Shown here piece by piece: positions 1 to 6,416 of a stretch of DNA of 7,284 nucleotides. Position 1 is the first letter of the stretch. Every line of letters starts with the position of its first letter. A program made the position numbers and the translations under genes. The DNA comes from Candidatus Hydrogenedentota bacterium. GTDB taxonomy: Bacteria > Hydrogenedentota > Hydrogenedentia > Hydrogenedentales > CAITNO01. Under the pieces are notes generated by a model. The model searched no databases. It was given only the letters and a program-made list of their open reading frames with translations, and was not told the origin of the DNA. The DNA is taken from assembly GCA_029554925.1 (NCBI GenBank), contig JAKPUV010000399.1:1-7284 (forward strand), read 5' to 3'.

Positions 1-142
1 GCGCGACGGCCGCGAATGGCGCGTCCTCTGCGACGGCGACCCGGAGGCCCTCGCCGCCGCCGTCCGCGCCGCGGGCGGCGAAATCCTCGAAACCGCCCCC
101 GCCACCCTTGAGGCCGTCTTCGTCGCCCGCGTCGGCGCGTAG
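1..142 (+). CDS. ABC transporter ATP-binding protein, C-terminal end only (partial)
   Basis: Reading from base 2, 46 codons are open up to a TAG at 140-142, and the gene continues off the left edge. The visible residues end in ATLEAVFVARVGA. This resembles the common tail of ATPases that partner ABC-2 type permeases, where the last helix often reads 'TLEEVFLxLTG' after a short alpha/beta accessory domain. The preceding stretch (REWRVLCDGDPEALAAAV, then a GGEILE turn) fits the beta strand-helix-beta strand of that accessory domain. Walker A, signature and Walker B motifs would lie upstream and cannot be seen. Expected role: cytoplasmic ATP hydrolysis driving the permease encoded 15 bases downstream. 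Alanine codons here are mostly GCC (9 of 11), unlike the GCG-rich starts of the downstream paralogues. The call rests on a short tail and on the ABC-2-like neighbour. A different protein with a similar C-terminus cannot be excluded. Confidence 0.6.
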   Translation, partial: RDGREWRVLCDGDPEALAAAVRAAGGEILETAPATLEAVFVARVGA

Positions 143-150
143 GGAAGGGA
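143..150 (+). promoter_or_regulatory. Ribosome binding site for paralogue 1
   Basis: GGAAGGGA directly follows the ATPase stop codon and lies 7 bases before the GTG at 158 (10 before the second GTG at 161). It favours a GTG start over the internal ATG at 176, which has no comparably placed purine-rich tract. The closeness to the upstream stop suggests translational coupling with the ATPase. Confidence 0.6.
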
Positions 151-157
151 ACGCATC

Positions 158-3100
158 GTGGTGGGTAACACGAAAATGCGCGCCCTCCTCTGGGAGGAGG
201 CGCGGGTTGCGGGCAGCATCGCGGCGGCCATGCTTGCCGTTGGGGTTGTCGCGCTGGTGCCCCTCCGTCTTTCGTACATTGGGCAGCACAACCTCTGGCA
301 CCATGTGGGGGAGCATGTGCGGGCCGTGGTTGTTCTCGTGCCGGCCCTGACGGCGCTGCTGCTGGTGCTGGGCATGGGGAACTCCGGACAGATGCGGGCG
401 GGCGGCTTTCCCCGCCGGCTGCTGCGGCTGCCGGTGCGCACGCGCACGCTGGTCACCCTGGCACTGGTTTCCCGGACGGCTCTCCTGCTCCTCATGTCTC
501 CCCTGCTCGTGCTGTGCGCGAACCTCCTGTTTGGCCAACGGCTGGATTACTCCCCCGCCCTTCTTGTGGCGGCGGGGTATCTCGTCATCCAACTGGCCGA
601 CTGGCTGCGCCCCGTCGCGCCGATGCTCGGCGTGGCCGCCGTGGCCGCCATTGCGGCACTAGCCGGGCTGCTGCCGCAGGCTGACGCCCAGTCCCTGGGT
701 GTCGCGGGAAGCGCCCTGCCGTGGACCGCGCTGGCAGCGGGGGGGACGGTGCTGGCCGGGGCGGTGTGGGGGCTGGGGCTTTGGGTGGTGGACCTCCACC
801 GCCACGGCGAAACGGTCCGCTGGCTGGCCCTGCCGCGCTGGCGGGAGCCCTGGGAGGGGCACTGGACCCCAAAGGCCACCCCCTTCAAATCCCCCTTCGC
901 CGCCCTGTTCTGGTTCGAGATGCGCCGCACAAGCCTCTTTCTGCCCCTGACGACGGTTCTTTTCTGGGTACTTGGGGCCGCCCTTATTGCCGGGCTTCAG
1001 TGGTGGACGGGGGACGAGAACCTCATGCTCACGCCCCCCCAGGCCAAAGAAATCCTCTTCCAGATGCTGTCTTTCGCGGCGCTGATGCTGGCCGCCTTCT
1101 CGTGGCAGATGCTTTTCCATCGTCCTGATCGCGGTTCCTGGGAAAAGCGCCGGTTCGCTGGTCCCTCACCGGTAGTACCCGTGCCCCCCGGCGCGCTGGG
1201 ATCGGCGCGCCTCGCTGTGGCCGCCATTAATCTGACCCTGGCTTTGGGAGTCGCCTGGACGGCACAGGTCGTCCACTTCGTGTTCATGGACGGGGGCTTC
1301 TACGGGGACATGCTGACGCGGGGGCTGGCCGAAGGCACCGTGAATCTCCGCGAGGCGGTGATTGTGCTGCTGGGGCCCGGGCTGGTGGTGGCGGGAAGCT
1401 GCTGGGCGCTCATGACCACCCCCTATGGGATCATGGGCCTTCTTTTCATGGCCCAGCATCTCATCCTGATGTTTGCGCCGGAGCATGCATGGGTCCCCAT
1501 CCTGATCCTTACCCTTTTCGCCCTCCAGTTCCCTGCGGTCTTCCTCGCCGGCGCCTGGGAGGGACACTACTCCCGACGGACGACCGTGGGTGTGATGGCC
1601 TTCTGGGTGTTGATGTCGGTCGCCCTTTATCCGTTTTCCAAGGGGCTGCCGGAGGCACAGGTCGTGAACGCCCTTCTTTGTCTGGGAGTTTCAGGGGCTC
1701 TGGCGGCCTGCTGGCCGTCCAGTCTTGCGCGGACGTGGGCAATCGGGAAGCACGGCACGCCTCTTCTTTACCGGTTCGAACGCCCGGCCCACGGACACCG
1801 TAAAGCAACCCCCACCATCCCGCGCGGGCTTGCGGTGGCGGCGGTGGCGGCCCTGTGTCTCGCCGCCTGGCTGCGCTGGCCCTTTGAGCCCGCGTGGAGG
1901 CGGGATTTCCGCGCCCAGGGGCTTCCGGTGACCCTGGAGGAGTTCGAGGCCGCCTATCCGCCCGTGCCCAAGGCGGAAAACCTAGCGGACCGCCTCCTGG
2001 ACGCCGCAAAAGCGGCGGAGGAAATGGAGGAGGCTTGGGTGCGCAGCCTGCCGGAATACGGCGATCCGGGGTGGAATCCGCGGGACAGGCAGCTCATCCG
2101 GGGGAAGATTTTGGTGGAGCGGCGCGAAAAGGTGCCGGCCGACGCCCTGGCGATGACGGCCGCCTACCACGAAAACGTCGGCAGGCATGTGTCCGCGATG
2201 GTGCATGAGGCGGTGACCTCCGGACTGACCGGGAGCCGGTATTCGCTGAGCTTTCGGAGAGGGTGGGGTCGAGACAGCAGGGACCCTTTCTCCCCTCTTC
2301 TCGAGCTGTACCAGATCCAGTCGCTGGAGGCGTTCCTGGCGGTGATGGAGGGGCGCAACCAGGACGCCGTCACCGCACTGACCGACATCCTCGCCATGGC
2401 GGACTCCGCGCGGCAGGAGCCTTTCTGTCTCTCCCAGATAATTCGCAGCGACCTTGTGGGGTGGGCGGCAAGCAACGCGCAACGGCTGCTCAACCGGACG
2501 GTGTTGGGCGAGGAGGAGCTCGTCCGCCTGCAAACAGCCCTTTCCCGCGCGCTGCCCCCCGAAACGGAAGGACCGTTCACGGAAACGGCCTTCTACACGG
2601 AAACGGTGCTGGGGCTGGACGAGTGGGAGAGGTATCTTGGATTGCTTAGTGTCACGGATCAGCTTGTCATTCTTGATCACTTCAGGAGATGCCGTGACCA
2701 CGCCCAAAAGGCGCTGGAGCGCCGGGCGCTGCCCGGTTTTCCCAAGTTGGAATACCCCGGCAGTTTCTTGCTGCGGACATCGTTCCTCCCGATCTTCGTG
2801 TCCGGCCCTCTCCTTTCCAATTCCTATGAGAGGGAGTTCAGTTGCCGTATCTGGGTGAGCCTGGCCCGCACCGCACTGGCCGTGGAGCGGTTCCGGGGCG
2901 CCCAGGGGCGCCTGCCGGAACGGCTGGAGGATCTGGTGCCCGAATGGCTGGACGAGGTGCCCGCCGACTATTGGAACGACGGCAAGCCCCTGTCCTACCG
3001 CGTGCGGGAGGACGGGGAGTTTGTGGTGTATTCCTACGGCGAGAACCGAAGGGACAACGGCGGCGTCGAGGTGGACACGAACTGGCGCCGGGATGGCGAC

Positions 3101-3175
3101 ATGACCTTCACCGTCGCGCCGCCGGAGGCGCGGGCGGAACTGCGTATGCCCGCAGTGGAAAGCGTGGAATCATGA
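158..3175 (+). CDS. Double ABC-2-like permease with exported pseudopilin-like C-terminal domain, paralogue 1
   Basis: Predicted integral membrane protein of 1005 residues with no recognised gene name. Start: tandem GTG codons at 158 and 161; either aligns with the ATG starts of the paralogues (NTKMRALLWEE against MNPKTRALVWEE). Module A has helices near residues 17-37, 56-73, 98-124, 134-149, 153-173 and 187-211. It carries GNSG at 74-77, GGFPRRLLRLPV at 82-93 in the ABC-2 intracellular-loop position, and Q-x-x-D-W-L-R at 145-151. Module B restarts with AALFWFEMR (248-256) and has about eight helices to residue 520. A last helix at 556-573 leads outward. Basic loops at 212-257, 320-350 and 521-555 support a cytoplasmic N-terminus and an exported tail. 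Residues 575-897 are mainly helical (GLP at 588-590, AENLA at 606-610). Residues 898-1000 resemble the soluble part of GspG. The gene lies 15 bases after an ABC ATPase tail, so a role as its permease is inferred; the substrate is unknown. PADYWN replaces the PADPWN of paralogue 2. Confidence 0.72.
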   Translation: MVGNTKMRALLWEEARVAGSIAAAMLAVGVVALVPLRLSYIGQHNLWHHVGEHVRAVVVLVPALTALLLVLGMGNSGQMRAGGFPRRLLRLPVRTRTLVTLALVSRTALLLLMSPLLVLCANLLFGQRLDYSPALLVAAGYLVIQLADWLRPVAPMLGVAAVAAIAALAGLLPQADAQSLGVAGSALPWTALAAGGTVLAGAVWGLGLWVVDLHRHGETVRWLALPRWREPWEGHWTPKATPFKSPFAALFWFEMRRTSLFLPLTTVLFWVLGAALIAGLQWWTGDENLMLTPPQAKEILFQMLSFAALMLAAFSWQMLFHRPDRGSWEKRRFAGPSPVVPVPPGALGSARLAVAAINLTLALGVAWTAQVVHFVFMDGGFYGDMLTRGLAEGTVNLREAVIVLLGPGLVVAGSCWALMTTPYGIMGLLFMAQHLILMFAPEHAWVPILILTLFALQFPAVFLAGAWEGHYSRRTTVGVMAFWVLMSVALYPFSKGLPEAQVVNALLCLGVSGALAACWPSSLARTWAIGKHGTPLLYRFERPAHGHRKATPTIPRGLAVAAVAALCLAAWLRWPFEPAWRRDFRAQGLPVTLEEFEAAYPPVPKAENLADRLLDAAKAAEEMEEAWVRSLPEYGDPGWNPRDRQLIRGKILVERREKVPADALAMTAAYHENVGRHVSAMVHEAVTSGLTGSRYSLSFRRGWGRDSRDPFSPLLELYQIQSLEAFLAVMEGRNQDAVTALTDILAMADSARQEPFCLSQIIRSDLVGWAASNAQRLLNRTVLGEEELVRLQTALSRALPPETEGPFTETAFYTETVLGLDEWERYLGLLSVTDQLVILDHFRRCRDHAQKALERRALPGFPKLEYPGSFLLRTSFLPIFVSGPLLSNSYEREFSCRIWVSLARTALAVERFRGAQGRLPERLEDLVPEWLDEVPADYWNDGKPLSYRVREDGEFVVYSYGENRRDNGGVEVDTNWRRDGDMTFTVAPPEARAELRMPAVESVES
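2851..3144 (+). repeat. Near-identical 3' coding repeat, copy 1
   Basis: This stretch encodes most of the pseudopilin-like module of paralogue 1 and matches 6068-6358 in paralogue 2. By hand count, 2851-3040 against 6068-6257 has 17 mismatches in 190 bases (about 91% identity). 3095-3144 against 6309-6358 has 1 mismatch in 50. A less similar patch of about 54 bases with one codon of length difference separates the two blocks. Only 5 of the first 63 codons change the residue. Confidence 0.9.
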
Positions 3176-3202
3176 GCATCGGGAGGGCGGAGCGATGAAC
3201 CC
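3171..3202 (+). repeat. Conserved gene junction, copy 1 (stop, spacer, RBS, start)
   Basis: This junction covers the stop overlap (TCATGA), the 19-base spacer and the ATGAACCC start of paralogue 2. It matches 6385-6416 at 26 of 32 positions with no gap. Spacer length and RBS-to-ATG distance are identical in both copies, indicating that the repeated unit was duplicated together with its junction. Confidence 0.8.
3181..3186 (+). promoter_or_regulatory. Ribosome binding site for paralogue 2
   Basis: GGGAGG lies 8 bases before the ATG at 3195 and 5 bases after the stop of paralogue 1. The placement is the same as at the next junction, which fixes the start of paralogue 2. Confidence 0.7.
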
Positions 3203-6200
3203 AAAAACACGGGCGCTGGTGTGGGAGGAGCTTCGGGTGGGCGGGGCGATTGCCGGGATGTGCCTGGCGGGCGGGGTGTTTTGTCTGGCGTTTTCACGTT
3301 TTCACGTGCGCCTGTCACACAGTAGCTGGATGGCCCTTTATGAGCCGGTGATGGGGGTGGCGGTGCTGGGCGCGCCGGCGCTGTGCGCGCTGCTGCTGGT
3401 GCTGAGCCTGGGGAATTCCGGGCACTTGGCGGGGGGCTTCTCGCGGCGGGTGATGCGGCTGCCGGTGTCCACGCGGCAGGCGGTGGCGGTGGCGCTGTTC
3501 TCGCGTCTTGCGGCGGTGGCGCTGCTCACGGTCGTGCTGGTTCTCTGCGCCGCCGCGCTGGGCATGCACCCCCTGGCACCCAGGGACGCGGAGGCCACCG
3601 CCACCCGCGGACTGGCGCGGGCCGTTGCGGTGCTGGGAATGTTCTACCTGGTGGTGCAGGTCCTCGACTGGCTGCGCCGGATCCGGCCGCTGGTTGCCGG
3701 GATGCTGCTGGCGCTGGCGGCGGCGCTGCCGCTGTTCCCGCAGGTCCGCGCGGTCCTTTACGCCCTGATGAAAGGGGACGGCGCCCTGCCCGCCCCGGCG
3801 CTGCTGGCCCTGCTGGCGGCCGGCGCGGGGACGGCCTACGTCGCCGGGGTGGCGCTGGTGGGCCGGGACCGCTGCGGCGACAGCTTCTCCGACCGGGTGC
3901 TGCCCCGCCTGCGGGCGCTCCTGCCCGAGCGGCGGTGGCGCGAACGCGCCCCCTTTGCCTCCCCGGCCTCGGCGCTGCTCTGGGGGGAACTGCGTGCTGC
4001 GGGATGGCGCATGCCGAAGATGACGGCCCTCTACATGGCCCTCTACCTGGTCTGCCGCGCCGGATACGTATTGCTCTACGGAAGGCCCGCCGTTCCGCAA
4101 TCCTATGAAGTGGCATTGCGGCTTCCCTCCTCGGACACGGCCCATCTGTTTCTCTACATGCCGCTCTTCGCGGTGACGGCGGCCGCCGTCACATGGAACC
4201 TCTCGAACATGTGGCGCACCCGCCCGCGCCGCCGGACGGGGCGCGCGGAGTTTGGGCTGCGCCTGCCCGCGCCCCGGGGCGCGGTGGCGCGCGCGCGGCT
4301 GGCGGCGGCGCTGGTGAACGCGGCGGCGGCTGCATTGCTGGCCTGGGCGCTCCACACGGCGCATTTCCTGCTCGCGGACGGCGCGCTGGTCCCCCGCATG
4401 ATGGCGGAGGCGCACGCGGCGGGCGGGGCGAGCCTCCGCGAGATCGCGCCGGTGCTCTTCGGCCCCCTCATCGTGCTGACGGGGTTCGCGTGGCTCGTCA
4501 TGCACCTCTCCCTGCGCATGCTGCTGCCCTATGCCCTGGTGCTGTTCCTGCTGGACACGCTCCTGAAAAAGGGCCTGAAGCTCACGGCGCGGCTTTTTCC
4601 GGAAGTGGACCCGCTCGTGTATGTCTTCCGTCCGAACTGGGAGGTGGACACGGTCTTCTTCGTGTCCGTGGTGCCCGCCATGGTTCTGTGCGGCTGGTGG
4701 GTGCGGCGCATCCGCGCGCGCGAGGGCGGTTCCATCCTCCTGCTGTGGCTCGCCGGGGCCGCGCTCCTCTATCCCTTCTCAACGGGATACTTGGGCACCC
4801 CCCCGGATGATCTCGCCGTGTCCGCCCTGCTCCTGTCCGCCCTGGCCGTGCTGCCCTGGCCCTGGCTGCTCCTGACGGCGGACGGCGGCGGGCTGTTCAC
4901 GCGCGTTCCGCCCAGCGATGCGGCGCAGCATGCCCGCTTCGCCGCGGCCGTGCCACGCCGACGCCGCCTGGCGCAGGCGCTGTGCCTACTCCTGCTGGCG
5001 GGGGTGCTGGCGTGGATGCGCTGGCCCGCCGAACCGTCCTGGAAGGCCGTCTACCGGGAACGGGGCCTCCCCACCAGCCTCCAGGAATTGAACACCCGGT
5101 ATGCGCACGTGCCCCCGGCGGAGAACCTCGCCCGGCTCTACGAGGCGGCGGGCAGGCGGCTAAAAGAGGCGGAGAAGAACCACCTCCCCTACCAACCCGA
5201 GGCCAACAAACACTTGCCCGTTGTCGGATCGGCTTCCTGGACGGCGAGACGAGGAAAAATGACCGACGAAATGACGGCGGCGACGCGGGATTATTGGGAA
5301 AAGGTGGGTAAGGATGCCGCCGCCGAGGCCCACGCCGCAGCGCGCTCGGGCCTCACCCGAAGCCGGTACTCCGTGAATCTAACCAGTGGGTTCGATGTGC
5401 CCGTTCCGCACCTCCAACCCCTGAGAAATCTTGCGCACGTGCTGTCCCTGGAGGCGCTGCTGGCGGCGCTGGAAAACCGGCCCGGGGACGCGGTGGACGC
5501 GGTGGTGGACATTCTTCCGGCAGCCGCGTCCTTGGCCGACGAGCCGTTTGCCATAAGCCAGTTGTATCGGATGTCCATCCTTTCATCTCTGGCCCCCGCT
5601 GTGGAGAACGTTCTCAACCGGACGGTCCTCTCCGAGCCGGAACTTGCGCGACTTCAGACGGACCTGGGGAACGCCTTTCTCCCCGGGAAAGGCAGCCCCT
5701 CTCTTTACACGGCCCTGGTGGGGGAAGGCACCATGCTTCTGTCCTCCTGGTGGCGCGAGATGACCCTCTCCGGCCTGGCCACCCGTCCGTTCGCGCACTC
5801 TCGGAAGCTGGACCCCGTGCGTTATGCCCTGCACCACGGCCAGCTCTTCGCGATGGACCTGGCCGGAATGTCGGACGGAAGCAACCTGCTGGCATTCTGG
5901 CGTCTTGAGGAACTGCTCGCGCTCGCCGCAGCCGGACAGGAAAACCGTGTCAGCAAGACGCCCCCCCCCGAGATCACCTCGTCCGTGACAAACATGCGCC
6001 TGTACCCGGCATCAAGAATCACCCCTTCCTACGACCGCGCAACTCCGGTGGAGGATCGCTCACGCACCTGGGTGAGTCTGGCCCGCACCGGTCTAGCCGT
6101 GGAGCGGTTCAGGGGCGCCCAGGGCCGCCTGCCGGAACGGCTGGAGGAACTGGTGCCCGAATGGCTGGAAGAGATGCCCGCCGACCCGTGGAACGACGGC

Positions 6201-6389
6201 AAGCCCCTGTCCTACCGCGTGCGGGAGGACGGGGAATTCGTGGTCTACTCCTATGGCCAGGACCGGGAGGATGACGACGGGGTTGAGGTAAAGGATTGGT
6301 GGCGGGAGGGCGACATGACCTTCACCGTCGCGCCGCCAGAGGCGCGGGCGGAACTGCGGGTGCCCGCCGCCGCGGAGGCGGCTTCATGA
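3195..6389 (+). CDS. Double ABC-2-like permease with exported pseudopilin-like C-terminal domain, paralogue 2
   Basis: Predicted 1064-residue membrane protein, collinear with paralogue 1 but well diverged outside the last ~100 residues. Module A: RALVWEELRVGG at 6-17; helices near 15-34, 52-73, 96-123, 142-159, 165-190 and 199-222; GNSGH at 73-77; GGFSRRVMRLPV at 80-91; QVLDWLR at 155-161. Module B: SALLWGELRAAG at 259-270, a clear repeat of the N-terminal motif; FGLRLPAP at 353-360; helices near 276-295, 315-338, 365-393, 417-437, 440-455, 485-503, 511-530 and 540-560. A basic stretch (PRRRRLAQ, 587-594) precedes the final helix at 591-608, so the tail from about 610 should face the periplasm or cell exterior. 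The tail has GLPTSLQEL at 624-632, AENLA at 642-646, a helical region with DEPFAISQLYR at 782-792, and a GspG-like module at 958-1056 (PADPWNDGKPLSYR at 995-1008). It has no Walker motifs, so it needs an ATPase in trans, plausibly the upstream one. It is about 60 residues longer than paralogue 1, partly in a variable region at 835-957. Substrate unknown. Confidence 0.72.
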   Translation: MNPKTRALVWEELRVGGAIAGMCLAGGVFCLAFSRFHVRLSHSSWMALYEPVMGVAVLGAPALCALLLVLSLGNSGHLAGGFSRRVMRLPVSTRQAVAVALFSRLAAVALLTVVLVLCAAALGMHPLAPRDAEATATRGLARAVAVLGMFYLVVQVLDWLRRIRPLVAGMLLALAAALPLFPQVRAVLYALMKGDGALPAPALLALLAAGAGTAYVAGVALVGRDRCGDSFSDRVLPRLRALLPERRWRERAPFASPASALLWGELRAAGWRMPKMTALYMALYLVCRAGYVLLYGRPAVPQSYEVALRLPSSDTAHLFLYMPLFAVTAAAVTWNLSNMWRTRPRRRTGRAEFGLRLPAPRGAVARARLAAALVNAAAAALLAWALHTAHFLLADGALVPRMMAEAHAAGGASLREIAPVLFGPLIVLTGFAWLVMHLSLRMLLPYALVLFLLDTLLKKGLKLTARLFPEVDPLVYVFRPNWEVDTVFFVSVVPAMVLCGWWVRRIRAREGGSILLLWLAGAALLYPFSTGYLGTPPDDLAVSALLLSALAVLPWPWLLLTADGGGLFTRVPPSDAAQHARFAAAVPRRRRLAQALCLLLLAGVLAWMRWPAEPSWKAVYRERGLPTSLQELNTRYAHVPPAENLARLYEAAGRRLKEAEKNHLPYQPEANKHLPVVGSASWTARRGKMTDEMTAATRDYWEKVGKDAAAEAHAAARSGLTRSRYSVNLTSGFDVPVPHLQPLRNLAHVLSLEALLAALENRPGDAVDAVVDILPAAASLADEPFAISQLYRMSILSSLAPAVENVLNRTVLSEPELARLQTDLGNAFLPGKGSPSLYTALVGEGTMLLSSWWREMTLSGLATRPFAHSRKLDPVRYALHHGQLFAMDLAGMSDGSNLLAFWRLEELLALAAAGQENRVSKTPPPEITSSVTNMRLYPASRITPSYDRATPVEDRSRTWVSLARTGLAVERFRGAQGRLPERLEELVPEWLEEMPADPWNDGKPLSYRVREDGEFVVYSYGQDREDDDGVEVKDWWREGDMTFTVAPPEARAELRVPAAAEAAS
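5961..5969 (+). repeat. Nine-base poly-C tract inside paralogue 2
   Basis: An uninterrupted run of nine C encodes three prolines (K-T-P-P-P-E) in the variable linker before the pseudopilin-like module. The frame is intact. Such a tract can slip during replication or be miscounted in sequencing. A one-base change would cut off the C-terminal module. Confidence 0.85.
6068..6358 (+). repeat. Near-identical 3' coding repeat, copy 2
   Basis: Partner of 2851-3144, encoding the pseudopilin-like module of paralogue 2. The offset is 3217 bases at the left and 3214 at the right, because one codon is absent in the variable patch at about 6258-6308. Similarity decays just past 6367 and resumes in the gene junction. 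Confidence 0.9.
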
Positions 6390-6416
6390 ACCACGGGAGG
6401 TGTGAGCGATGAACCC
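6385..6416 (+). repeat. Conserved gene junction, copy 2 (stop, spacer, RBS, start)
   Basis: This covers the TCATGA stop overlap, the 19-base spacer and the ATGAACCC start of paralogue 3. It is 26/32 identical and gap-free relative to 3171-3202. The six differences fall in two short clusters of three on either side of GGGAGG. Confidence 0.8.
6395..6400 (+). promoter_or_regulatory. Ribosome binding site for paralogue 3
   Basis: GGGAGG lies 8 bases before the ATG at 6409 and 5 bases after the stop of paralogue 2, exactly as at the previous junction. It supports the start of the truncated last gene. Confidence 0.7.

Noticed and set aside
143..157. Promoter or terminator between the ATPase and paralogue 1
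   Set aside because: Only 15 bases are present and they are accounted for by the ribosome binding site; no hairpin or T-run is visible. The same holds for the 19-base spacers.
176..178. ATG as the start of paralogue 1
   Set aside because: It has no well-placed ribosome binding site and would drop residues that align with the MNPK start of the other paralogues. The GTG at 158 is better spaced.
1034..1040. Seven-base C run (also G run at 739-745 and C run at 4798-4804) as slippage sites or sequencing errors
   Set aside because: The frames continue intact through all of them with paralogue-consistent protein, and short runs are expected at this base composition.
2849..3157. A separate pseudopilin gene at the end of paralogue 1
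   Set aside because: The frame is continuous with the upstream permease, there is no prepilin signal or hydrophobic N-terminal helix, and the same fusion occurs in paralogue 2.
3383..4108. A 241-codon + strand frame inside paralogue 2
   Set aside because: Its translation is a low-complexity G/A/R/P shadow, and the overlapping frame shows helices and motifs shared with the two paralogues.
3315..4505. A 396-codon open frame on the minus strand, and a similar 266-codon one at 6322-7122
   Set aside because: Both lie antisense to convincing paralogues, and their translations are rich in R, Q, H and P without domains or hydrophobic pattern, as expected for shadows in high-GC DNA.
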